From the NCBI GenBank assembly GCA_001839685.1, contig MLAK01000656.1, forward strand, positions 1 through 35,685: 35,685 bases of DNA, read 5' to 3'. The notes under the pieces are model-generated. The model was not told the DNA's origin and ran no database searches. It saw only the letters and a list, made by a program, of their open reading frames with translations. Position 1 is the first letter of the stretch; each line of letters opens with the position of its first letter. This DNA comes from Tritrichomonas foetus. Lineage: Eukaryota; Parabasalia; Tritrichomonadida; Tritrichomonadidae. A program made the position numbers and the translations under genes. This document shows positions 1 to 10,042 of this stretch, in pieces.

Positions 1-47
1 GATAAATTGAGCGAAGCGCAATTTATCACAACTGTATACTCTACTTA

Positions 48-522
48 TAAGGGTTGACTTCTATCGTTCGGGTTTTGAACTTTTTAATGCACCTCTATGA
101 ATTTGATTGGTGGTTAATGGTGAAATACATATGACCTTTCTTCTGGAATTTCATTCAATTTTTCATCATTTTAGGGTTGATTTATCATGATTAATCATTA
201 AAAAACATGAAATTTTGGTATATTTATGTTCTAAATAAAGAATTTCTGAATAAGAAACTATCACTATAATATTACGAATTTAATATTGCCTTATTGACGA
301 AATTTCCGAGGAAAAAGTCAGTTCGAGTGAGTTAGACTTTTTCATTTCGATATAAACAGCAAATGGGAAATAAGAGGAAAAAGAAATTTTCATTTATTTG
401 CAGAAATAGGTAGATGATAAGTCTGAAAAAAATCACACTTCTGAAAGTATTTAAATATATTCAATTATTTATTGAATAATTTTCATTCAATTCCGTAAAA
501 GAACGATAGAAGTCGACTCTTA
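48..522. mobile_element. Possible small non-coding element bounded by 22-bp inverted repeats
   Basis: The left arm at 48-69 and the right arm at 501-522 are reverse complements at 20 of 22 positions (shared core GACTTCTATCGTTC). They enclose about 430 bp with no coding capacity. That layout fits a miniature inverted-repeat transposable element. No clear target-site duplication is visible outside the arms, so a chance or regulatory inverted repeat remains possible. Each arm contains AACGATA, close to the Myb recognition element known from Trichomonas vaginalis; that resemblance may be accidental. Confidence 0.35.
298..349. repeat. Imperfect hairpin inside the putative element
   Basis: GAAAAAGTC (311-319) pairs perfectly with GACTTTTTC (335-343) across a 15-base loop. 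The outer arms CGAAAT (298-303) and ATTTCG (344-349) also pair, with a 7-base bulge on the left. It lies in the middle of the 48-522 element. Confidence 0.4.
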
Positions 523-846
523 ATATATATGGCTTTTTCAGCTCATGAATTTATTTATCTTGTTATATCAGTAATAATGTTTTCGTTTAGTCAGTATTCT
601 TAAGAATATTTTTTCTGTACTAGTGAAATTTCAGGAAAATATAATTTTCTCACTTTCGAAAAGGAATTCCATGTTAGAATTTATTTTTTGATATTTTCAT
701 TTTGAGTTTGAAATGTTTCAATAATTTATAATGAATAGCATTTGAATAAGATTTATGAATCAACCTGCTTTTGTGAAGTATATGCTTTTCAAATTTCAAA
801 AGATATAGAATTTTCGAAAATTGAAATACATCGTAAAATATTTTCA

Positions 847-3800
847 ATGAAGAATTTTGGTAACAAAAAATCACGAATTGGCCGCAAATATTAACATCAA
901 TTTTTTAACACAAGAAGAACTTTGTGTTTCGATAATTTCGCTCAAAAACCACTTGTCAGAAAGCCAGAGTCAATCCCTTCCCAAGGTTTTAAATGACATC
1001 TTATCGACAATAATTTTTCCAGTATTTTCCCAAAATGAAGTCAAACAGGTTTTAAAAGAAATCCAAAGTCATGCAAATAGTTCATTAAATCAATTAGATC
1101 AATTTGACATCTTTGAAACTCAATTATTTTCCCAAAAATTTTCGCTATTTTATCGAAATGACTTTATGGAGTACATTTCCTTAAATTTCGACAAAGTCAC
1201 TTCGGCATATCCATTTATTTCTCAATGCATACTTCTTATGTACATTTCATGGACAAAAAGATTTAAAGAATCGAGAGATATTTCCAATCTCTCATTTTTA
1301 CTTGAAAATCTATTGCATATTTCACGACCAATTAATTTCCCAATTTTTCAAAGAATTCAGCAACTCGCTCTTTCTGCATTTTTTCATGCATATCTCAATT
1401 ATTTGTCATTTTCACCATTAATTGATTTCCCCAAAATTTTTGACAACCTAAAAATTTTTTTTGGTTTGGATGTTCATTATCCAACATCATCATATAATCT
1501 TTTGAATAAAACTTTTGATCGTGTTCTCAGTCATAAATCAAGTGTTGATGAAAATGATATAAATTTTCTTTTTGAATCAACTTGTTTGATTTGCCGAAAT
1601 GCTTCACCTTCTTTTTTAAAAGGTGAAACAAATTCTTTAAGTAATCATATCATTTTTCCAGAACAAGTTGCTTCGTCAATTTTATTAATGATTTTGCCAA
1701 GAATTTCTAAACTTCAAGAAAGCGCACTTTTATTATATAAAAAATTAATTAAATTCCAAATTAATATAAATGGCGATGATTTTCAAAGATATTCAGCACT
1801 TTTTGTTGATTCACTCGAAAATGAAATTTTGAACAATTCTGAAAAACCGTTTTTGCGTCTCTCAAAACCGACGAAAACCGATTTTGTAACTTTACCACAA
1901 TTAACAGCACCTGAAGTAACTCTTCGATTTTGGGAAAAAACTGTTTTTGAAGGTGGAATTAATATGAAAACCAATATTATGTTTCCTGATAAAATAAATT
2001 ACAAAAAATTAATTCCAGAAAAATTTAGGAAACAACTGAAAATCATTATTAGCTCCTTATCTACTTGTAATTACATTTCTACTCAAAATAACACAAATGT
2101 TAATCAAAATAATGAAGCAAATAGTAAATTCAATGAAAAGAAAGAAAAAGCGATTGATTTTTTTGTTGATCAATTTTCAGAATTAGTTAGGAAATATAAA
2201 GTGAAACTTGAAAGTAATCAAATTGATTTTGCATCATATGCTGATTTTTGCTTGGTTTATTTATACATAATGTTGCATGTAGATAGTTTTGTTAGGAAAA
2301 ATGATTTTCGAGAAATCCTTTTAGATTTGCCGATGTTTGATCCATCAATTACAGTTTTTGATAAATACAATGAATATGATATTATTGATGGATTGAGAAC
2401 AGCTGTAATTGATTTAGCTTTAAAAAACACACGAACTCTTTTTGAAATTCTTTATTTAAAACATGTATCACATCCGTATCTGTTTGCGGAAATTACCCAT
2501 AGAATTATTCGAAATCCTAATTTAGTTGTTGATAGTATTAATATACCAATTTTTAGTCGTGCTTTAATGTGTGCGTCAATGTACTATCAACCTTTACATT
2601 ATCCAGATGAACAAAATACAAGTGTTCAAATTACATTATCCATTGAAGCAGCAAGAACATCGATTTTCTTATTCATTTCTCAATTAATGAGTATTTCTCC
2701 TGAATCTCCTTCTTTATTCTATTCGAATCAGATTTTTGTATCATTTTTCTTGTCATTTTTATTTGAAACACCACTTCGAAGTTTTATTTTATCAAATTTA
2801 TTAAATTTTTTATCAAGACAAGAAATAATTTCTGAGCCTTTAATTGATATGCTTGTTCAAATTATTCAAATTTGCTCGCCTCTTTTCCCAGAAGAAAAAT
2901 TTGTTGTTTTAGTTTTTGATATCATTCAAACATTAACTGATGTTTTGATTCATCAACGATCAATTACTAAATACTTCGAACCGCTTTGTGCTCCAATTTT
3001 TCTGTCGTTGAATAGTTTAATTCAATCTGAACTAGCTCATAATTATATTCTACAATGTGTTCAATTTTTTGCATTGACTGCTTTTACACAAACGGTCAAT
3101 TTTCCACAAATTGCAGCTTTAGAAAAAGCAATTCAAACTGTCTATGGAACAAATATTCCGCAGCAATTAATAAACAGACTTATTCAAATGATGGCCGGTG
3201 AAATATTAGCCACACTAACACCATCATTTATTATTCATCAACCCAAAGTTTTAAAACTTTTTGTGAAAATTTCATTGGATGATTCTCATTTTTTAGAATC
3301 AATTAATTTTGTTGACCAACTCTGCCAATTTTCGGCTTTAAACTGCCAAAGATGTCGTTGGTGTGATTTTGATCTGTTTTTGATTGATTTGATCAAAGAA
3401 AGAGAAGAACCAAAAATTGTAAGTGCACTTTTAAATCTCTTCCAGCATATTGCTTCTTCAATTTCTTCTGTTTCTGTAGTACAACGTTATATTTCTCTAC
3501 TTTCCCCTAAAGATGGACGAAAAATTCATGTCAATATGCCATATTATTTAAGCACAATGAATAATATCATATCTACAGCAGCACGTTTACCAGTTGTATC
3601 AATTCCACTCACTAAAAATTCTGCAGTTGTTGATATTCAAGGTGTAACAGCTGCGGATTTGGAAAATGGATTTACTTTTGTGTTTTGGATCTATGTTGAT
3701 ACAACAAACGCACAATATAAACCATCTATTTTCCATTTATCCGATTCAAAAGGAAATAAAATATTTTGTTTTTTATCATCAGCTTTTCTTTTCTTTAACC

Positions 3801-5044
3801 AACGATCGGCAACTTTTGAATCTAATGGTAAGATTGATGTTCAACTTCCTATTCAGCAATGGTCTTTCGTGTCTGTAACTTATAAAAGGATTGATGAAGA
3901 AGATACAGAAATTAGAACAACCTTTGGTTGTAAGAAAATGAAAGTTCTTGAATTTCTAACAATGCCATTACAACCAGGACAAATTTCTTGTCAAATTGGT
4001 GGAGTTACTCCTGATTCCTTACAATCTGACACATTTACCAGACTTGGGTCATTTGGACTCTTTCGTGAATTAACAATTGAAGAGATTACCGCTATTTCTG
4101 AGCTTGGACCAAGACCAACTGGAAATTTAATTACCCAGCCATTGTTTTTCTACAACATTGATGAATTTAAAGGTTCATTAATTCTACAAACAAAAGCGTC
4201 TTCTCCTGGAGTTGAATCAAGAATCTCTAAATCATCAATTAGCTTTAATAACACATTTTCGGATATATTGATCAATTACTGTAAAGTTGAAATTTTGCTA
4301 CCGCTTTTTTCTTTACTTGATCTGAAAATGAATGATGGCAACATTTTTAAAAACGCAGTGAAATATGCGGTTGAGATTATTGGGAATACTTTAATGATTT
4401 CTAATCGTGCTCAAGAAGGATTTCTGAGAGCGAATGGTTTTGCAATTATTTCACATTTACTTTTATCAGCCTCACCCAAACATATAGATTATAATTTATA
4501 TTATCAATTCTTCACATTAATGCAATCATTCACAAACACAAAATTACAAGAAAGTATCGCCAAAAATATTTTATTAAATGAAGATATTTGGATACATTCT
4601 GATTCTGATAGTCACCTTCGAATCCTTAAACATTGGAGTAGAGTTTTGATTCCATCATTAAAAAGCTTTTCGTCAACTTATCCAAGAAATTCAGAAAAAT
4701 CTGAAACTGATTTAAATGAAAATGATGATTCATTAAGAATATCTTTCCAAGATATTTTGTACATAATGAGAGTTTATTATTGGTATGAACCAGTAACTGA
4801 AGAAAAAGATTATATCAAACTCAATAGATCATATGATTTAAATGTTTATGAATGTAGACAACAAATGAATCATATTGCTTTAATGCTTGCGAATGAAAGA
4901 TTTACTTCTAATGATTATCTATGTCTTGCCAGTCATATCTTTACATGTGCTGAAAATAAGCAAGTTATTGATTTATTGGTTCTTTTGAAAGAACTTGCAT
5001 TGTCTTCAAATCATGTGCTTTTTTGGAATTTCTTCATCTGTTGA
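847..5044 (+). CDS. BEACH-domain protein, N-terminal part (frame-broken)
   Basis: This is the 5' half of a very large BEACH-family gene, a class of vesicle-traffic and membrane-fission scaffolds (LYST, neurobeachin, LRBA). The frame from 851 to 5044 is open for about 1,397 codons but starts with no ATG; its first ATG is at 1166. The ATG at 847 is one frame away. Reading the TTTT at 855-858 as three T would put it in frame as MKNL, followed by VTKNHELAA. The first ~900 residues look like the alpha-solenoid typical of the family. About 3600-4150 encodes a concanavalin A-like beta-sandwich (residues SAVVDIQGV, FTFVFWIYVD, QQWSFVSVTY), which BEACH proteins carry upstream of PH-BEACH. It ends at TGA in a shifted frame, where the next open frame continues. 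The family identity is secure; whether the gene works is not. Confidence 0.75.
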
Positions 5045-8000
5045 TTTAATATTTTATTTATATAGTTTATTTATCAAAAATGATGAAGATATTATTGTAC
5101 TCGTGATTGAAAATATCATAATTTTGCATCATTCTGGATTATTCGGAAATGATTCTTTATTAAATCATATTTTTAAAATTCAAGAACGATTTACCCCTAA
5201 AATGTCAACTGAATCAATTCTTAGAAAACTCACAGACATTATGATCAATGAAAATTTATATGAACTTTTACCAGTATGCTCATTTATTGCATTAAATCTT
5301 GATGAAAGTGTCATTGATTGGTTTATTTCTATTTTAGATCCAAAGAAAAATTACTATTCAATTCATTTTTCATGGTGTCTTTGGCCAGTCGTATTAATTT
5401 ATCAATGCACATTATTTATTCAAGAGAAAATGCTTGAATTCTTAGTTAAAGCGCCAGTTGAACAATGGGAGACTATTTTTGCAATGATTTATAATGTTGG
5501 CTTGATTTTAGATGAAGATATTTCTCCGAAACTGTCCATTTTCTTAACACTAATGGGACATGATGAGAGATTGAATGAGACAAATGCATCTATCTTTTTC
5601 AAACTCTCCGCTTTCCTTATATTTTTACGAACTGTTCCAACAGATTATACTGCACTTGATTTTGAAATGAAGAAATCCCAATTCTTTGGTCGACCACAAC
5701 CAATTCGATCACCAAGTGTAAATGTAATTAAAGATAATCTTAATTCAAAAAATAACTCACCAATAAATCAAATCAAAACTGGTTTTCCAAGTCGCTCGAT
5801 GTCAGAAAATATAACTTTGCAACCAAAATCATATTCTCTGGATATTCAAGCATTAATTTTAGAATGTAGACAACCAAAAGATATTATTAATAAAATAGTG
5901 TCTTTTGCAATTCCAATGCCACCTTCTCGATTTGGTCTTCGGTTTGATTCGCTTGGAAATTGGGATGATTATGAAATCGCACAAATGTTTATGATTCTTT
6001 ACTCAATGTTTCGAACGCCTGAATATTTTGAATTAGATTTAATGATTTCGGCTTATATTAGCAGATATGACATTAAATTTGCACACGCACATCTTTTAAG
6101 ACTAAACATTCGACAAGAAGACTTCAAAGATAATACTTATGCTCTAGATTTTGTCAATCATCATCTACTACTTCTTGATCGTCAATCACTTCTAATTTTT
6201 ATAAATAATACTAATAATACCAATAAAAACAATAGTGAAGTTAGGATTAGTGATAACATGATAAAAGAAATTGAATATGGTGCTTTTCAATTTATTCATG
6301 AACAAGTTGCACTGAAACCACTTGATGTTAATCGAATGTGCATGAATTTTTTGGTGAAAATGAAAGATTTATCGAAAAATTCAATATCTAAACAATATAT
6401 GAATACTCCTGCTGACCTCTTATCGAGTTATGCACAATTAACCAAAGGATTAATGAAGAACAAAAACATTTTACTGGATAATAATCGCAGCTGGATGAAA
6501 TTATGGCGTTGTTTAGCAATTGATAATGCTCCGTGGGATTGTAACACACAAGGTGAGGCTCATTTCAAGCGTGACAATACACTTTGTACTACAAACTTTT
6601 GTCCATTTAAAATCAAACGAAATTGGAAATTTGATGATCATAAAGATGCATCAATTGAGAATTCACCTGAATTCATTGACGAAGATAATGAGTTAAGTGA
6701 ATCATCTGCATGTGATACAGCAAGTGTCACACGAATTACTCAAGTCATGCAAGAAGATTTAAAGAATCGTGCATCAAAATATCAAAAAAAGGCACCAATG
6801 CCACTTTTAGAAATTTCTGATTCTGATATTACTTTAGTTTCATATATAAGACAAAATGAAGAAGATAATATTTCATATTTAAAGCGTGCCATTTTAGATG
6901 CACCAATGGAATACATTAAACCAACAACTACAACAACACATGAAGAACTAGGAACTTTTTATTTAACTAAAGATTTCATTAAGCTTACATTTAAAGATGA
7001 AAAAAGGGCAAGTAAAGTAATTCCTTTAACTGATGTTCTTCATGCATTCTTAAGAAGATCATATCATATGCCAAACTCTATAGAGATTATCACAACAAAC
7101 GGTAAATCTTACTATATACACTTCCAAGTTCATAATTCTTTAACTATTTTAAAGAAATTAGCATCATTGCAGCCCCCAAATGCAGTTTGCATTCAAACTA
7201 CCAATTTTTATCACTTTTTCTTAGAACATTCTAAAACTGATATGTGGGTTCATGATCAAATCTCTAACTTCGAATATTTAATGCATCTCAATATGATGAG
7301 TGGACGAACATTTAATGACCTCACACAGTATCCAATCTTTCCATGGGTTCTTGGTGATTTCACAAGTAAAAATTGTTCACTAAGTAGTAATTATATGCGG
7401 GATTTAAGAAAACCAATTGGCGCAATTGGTCAAGAACGTCTTGATCATCTAATTAAAGAATTCAAGAATGTTTCTTATATGTATGACAATGGTAATATTA
7501 ACATTGCAAATGCATGCCAATATTTAGTACGTCTTGAACCATTTACAACCGAACATATCTGTATCAATAAAGGAAAATTCGGCCAAAATTTCCTTTCAAT
7601 TCAAGAGACCTTTACTAGTGCAACAACTGTTCTACATGATTACCGTGAAATGATTCCTGAGTTCTTTTTTATGCCCGAGTTCCTCCTAAATTTGAATCAT
7701 TATAATCTTGCAAGTAAAAATAGTTCATCAGGTGATGTAATTTTACCACCATGGGCCAAAACAGCCGATGAATTCATTTATCTCCAACGTAAAGCACTTG
7801 AAAGTGATTATGTTTCAAATACTTTGCATCATTGGATTGATTTGATTTGGGGAATTAAACAAAAAGGGCAAGAAGCAATTTCTTCAATGAACGTTTATTT
7901 GCCTGAAATGTATGAAGACATTTGGAGTGATCCTGAAAATTTAAATGATCCAAATCGTCGTGCTCATATTGAATCTACTCTTCTTTGTATTGGTCAAGTT

Positions 8001-9269
8001 CCACCACAATTATTTAAATCACATCATCCATCAAAGAAACTTACAAAAGAATTTCCTGCTATTTTAAAGCAACCTTCAATCATTGCACCTCATTCCAATG
8101 GTCAGGTAGCAGTTGCCAGGGTTGAAGTTTCATCAATTTATAAATGCAAAGTTATTCTTATTACTGATGATGGAACAATGATTGCTCACTATGCTGATTT
8201 TTCATGTCTGAAAGCTGTAGGTAAATTGACAAATGATCATTCAATGAATGAATATTTAAACAATAAATTTAATCGAAGACTTTCCCAATCAAAACTTTCA
8301 TCATCTCTCAACACTTTAGCCAACAGCCTATTAAACTCAAACCCTAACTCGAGCTTCAACAATGAATATTCAAATGGGAATTCCAAATTGAGTGGAAGTT
8401 CAAAAACTTTAACATCTTCAATCAGTGATCAAAATTTGCATTTGCAAGATTTACAATCAAATAATATGACATTTTCAATAAAAGAAATTCCCAACTTTAG
8501 TAATTACAAAGTTGACATCTTCAGTCACTTTAATTGTATAGCACAGCTATATAATGGGCGAATTGCATGTATTTCGAATTTAACCAACAAAGTTGTTCTC
8601 GTTGACATTCGAAATGGACAAATTGAAGAAATTCCAAATCAAGTTAGTGAAGCTGTTGCTATTGCAGCATCAGGTGATCTTTTGGCAATTGCTTGTAATG
8701 ATGCTGTTTTAAATATCTTTAAAAATAATAACTTTTCTCAACCATTTATGTCAATGCCATCTTATCGTGATTCAATTTCATGTTGCTGCATTTCACAGTT
8801 ATTTTTCGTTGCTGTTATTGGAACACGTGATGGCTCATTGATCATTAATTCACTGAATAAAGGTTCAACAGTTCGTGTTATTAACTTAAGGAGTGCGCGT
8901 CCTTGTATGGTAACAATAACACCAAGTTGGGGATTCATTGTAGTTTATACAACAAAACTTAAGAAAGGAATATTATCTCATTATTTATATGTTTTTAATA
9001 TAAATGGAATCAAATTGAGGAAAAAGAAACTAAGTTTTGAAATAATTGCATGGTCACATTGTTCATCTAATCAAGGATTTGACTATATGTTTATTAGTGA
9101 CTCACGAGGTAAATTATTTGAATTTGAAGTGTTTTATTTGAATATTGGCGAAAGTTTCTTTAGATGTCATTCACCAGTAGCAAGTTTGTCTTATTTGAAA
9201 GACTTATTTGCTGTTGTTGTAGTAACAAAAGATGGAAGAGTCATATTTTTACCACATTGCCTGAAATAG
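5013..9269 (+). CDS. BEACH-domain protein, PH-BEACH-WD40 part (frame-broken)
   Basis: This is the 3' half of the same gene, in the next frame. The open frame begins before 5013, which is only its first ATG. Dropping one T from the run at 5019-5024 joins NHVLF directly to GISSSVDLIF; with both breaks repaired the protein would be about 2,806 residues. Domains in order: helical linker with a low-complexity Ser/Asn patch; PH-like domain at about 6900-7200 (GTFYLTKDFIKLTF); BEACH domain at about 7230-7880, with the signature residues NFEYLMHLNMMSGRTFNDL, QYPIFPWVLGDF, FTSATTVLHDYREMIPEFF and LPPWAK; then a WD40-like beta-propeller to the end (about 8090-9269). It probably acts as a large cytosolic scaffold on endolysosomal or contractile-vacuole membranes, inferred from the family. 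The stop is TAG, with TAAA just after it. Confidence 0.85.
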   Translation: MCFFGISSSVDLIFYLYSLFIKNDEDIIVLVIENIIILHHSGLFGNDSLLNHIFKIQERFTPKMSTESILRKLTDIMINENLYELLPVCSFIALNLDESVIDWFISILDPKKNYYSIHFSWCLWPVVLIYQCTLFIQEKMLEFLVKAPVEQWETIFAMIYNVGLILDEDISPKLSIFLTLMGHDERLNETNASIFFKLSAFLIFLRTVPTDYTALDFEMKKSQFFGRPQPIRSPSVNVIKDNLNSKNNSPINQIKTGFPSRSMSENITLQPKSYSLDIQALILECRQPKDIINKIVSFAIPMPPSRFGLRFDSLGNWDDYEIAQMFMILYSMFRTPEYFELDLMISAYISRYDIKFAHAHLLRLNIRQEDFKDNTYALDFVNHHLLLLDRQSLLIFINNTNNTNKNNSEVRISDNMIKEIEYGAFQFIHEQVALKPLDVNRMCMNFLVKMKDLSKNSISKQYMNTPADLLSSYAQLTKGLMKNKNILLDNNRSWMKLWRCLAIDNAPWDCNTQGEAHFKRDNTLCTTNFCPFKIKRNWKFDDHKDASIENSPEFIDEDNELSESSACDTASVTRITQVMQEDLKNRASKYQKKAPMPLLEISDSDITLVSYIRQNEEDNISYLKRAILDAPMEYIKPTTTTTHEELGTFYLTKDFIKLTFKDEKRASKVIPLTDVLHAFLRRSYHMPNSIEIITTNGKSYYIHFQVHNSLTILKKLASLQPPNAVCIQTTNFYHFFLEHSKTDMWVHDQISNFEYLMHLNMMSGRTFNDLTQYPIFPWVLGDFTSKNCSLSSNYMRDLRKPIGAIGQERLDHLIKEFKNVSYMYDNGNINIANACQYLVRLEPFTTEHICINKGKFGQNFLSIQETFTSATTVLHDYREMIPEFFFMPEFLLNLNHYNLASKNSSSGDVILPPWAKTADEFIYLQRKALESDYVSNTLHHWIDLIWGIKQKGQEAISSMNVYLPEMYEDIWSDPENLNDPNRRAHIESTLLCIGQVPPQLFKSHHPSKKLTKEFPAILKQPSIIAPHSNGQVAVARVEVSSIYKCKVILITDDGTMIAHYADFSCLKAVGKLTNDHSMNEYLNNKFNRRLSQSKLSSSLNTLANSLLNSNPNSSFNNEYSNGNSKLSGSSKTLTSSISDQNLHLQDLQSNNMTFSIKEIPNFSNYKVDIFSHFNCIAQLYNGRIACISNLTNKVVLVDIRNGQIEEIPNQVSEAVAIAASGDLLAIACNDAVLNIFKNNNFSQPFMSMPSYRDSISCCCISQLFFVAVIGTRDGSLIINSLNKGSTVRVINLRSARPCMVTITPSWGFIVVYTTKLKKGILSHYLYVFNINGIKLRKKKLSFEIIAWSHCSSNQGFDYMFISDSRGKLFEFEVFYLNIGESFFRCHSPVASLSYLKDLFAVVVVTKDGRVIFLPHCLK
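5019..5024 (+). other. Frame break in a T6 run of the BEACH gene
   Basis: The upstream reading frame ends at TGA (5042-5044) and the downstream frame overlaps it. One T too many in this six-T run is the smallest change that joins them while keeping family-like sequence on both sides. It may be a sequencing or assembly error, a real mutation, or a site of frameshifting in translation. Confidence 0.6.
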
Positions 9270-9369
9270 TCTAAAAAAACAATGGGTTATTGGGAGTAAG
9301 TTTTCTGATAACTTTTTATTCATATTACGATTATTTCCTGATCGACAGCGAATACAACAACAACAACAA

Positions 9370-9410
<41 letters not shown>

Positions 9411-10042
9411 CCTTATTTGTATTATTTATTTGTAATATATTATTAATTTGATAAAATAAAATATATATGCGAAATGATCTTTATTATTATTTTTGTTTTT
9501 ATCATTTTATTGAATTTTTCGACCATTACGATTAATGCTTTCTTATTATTGATTTGCAGCATTTGATTTTTATTGATAATAAATTTGAAGTAATCCATGA
9601 AATTACTTTTCTAATCCGAATGATTTAATATAAAGAATATTCACGAATGAGAAAACAAAAATAAATAAAAAAGATGAATGATTGTCAAAAATGTAAGAAA
9701 TAAAAACAAATTTATAAAATACACTTTTTGTTTTCACCATCTTATCTTCGCAAAATATGTCATCATTTCATTTTTATTTGTTAACTTTATTTTATTATTA
9801 TTTATTTATATAAATACTTTATCTTCTATTTCTTTTTTCCAAATTAAATCTTCACACATTTATAAAATATATTTTATACATATATATCTAAAAACTTCAA
9901 TATCATCATCAGTAACAACCAAAGCAATATCAATCCAAAAAAAGAAACGAAAAAACAAATTCCAGAAATGTAAAACTCTCAGTTGTGATTTTCAAAAAGT
10001 AATTAATTATTTGTTCAATTATGATGAGAACTAATGATAAAA
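9270..10042. other. Convergent intergenic region
   Basis: It lies between the BEACH stop and the stop of the minus-strand N/Q-rich gene. It holds the CAA/poly-A simple repeat, then AT-rich DNA. A 118-codon frame at 9678-10034 is dominated by Phe, Ile, Lys and Tyr and is judged non-coding. Confidence 0.6.
9354..9405. repeat. CAA microsatellite followed by a 35-base poly-A run
   Basis: Consecutive CAA triplets run directly into 35 uninterrupted A residues, starting about 85 bases after the BEACH stop codon. It is most simply slippage-prone microsatellite DNA. A genomically encoded poly-A tail left by retroposition is a less likely alternative. Confidence 0.9.

Larger units (their letters stand above)
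1..846. other. Upstream intergenic region with inverted repeats
   Basis: No convincing gene. It holds a hairpin at 1-27 (9-bp perfect arms GATAAATTG/CAATTTATC around a 9-base loop), a possible inverted-repeat element at 48-522, and a second hairpin inside that element at 298-349. A 66-codon minus-strand frame at 674-874 is lysine- and phenylalanine-rich, as random AT-rich DNA would be, and is not called. Confidence 0.6.

Noticed and set aside
674..874. 66-codon minus-strand ORF
   Set aside because: Low-complexity Lys/Phe/His composition; overlaps the start of the BEACH gene on the opposite strand.
4996..5044. Intron at the BEACH frame junction
   Set aside because: No GTATGT-like donor or ACTAACACACAG-type acceptor is present; removing one T restores the frame exactly.
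9678..10034. 118-codon plus-strand ORF
   Set aside because: It is almost wholly Phe, Ile, Lys, Ser and Tyr, as expected from AT-rich DNA; no motif, and it runs into the 3' end of the minus-strand gene.
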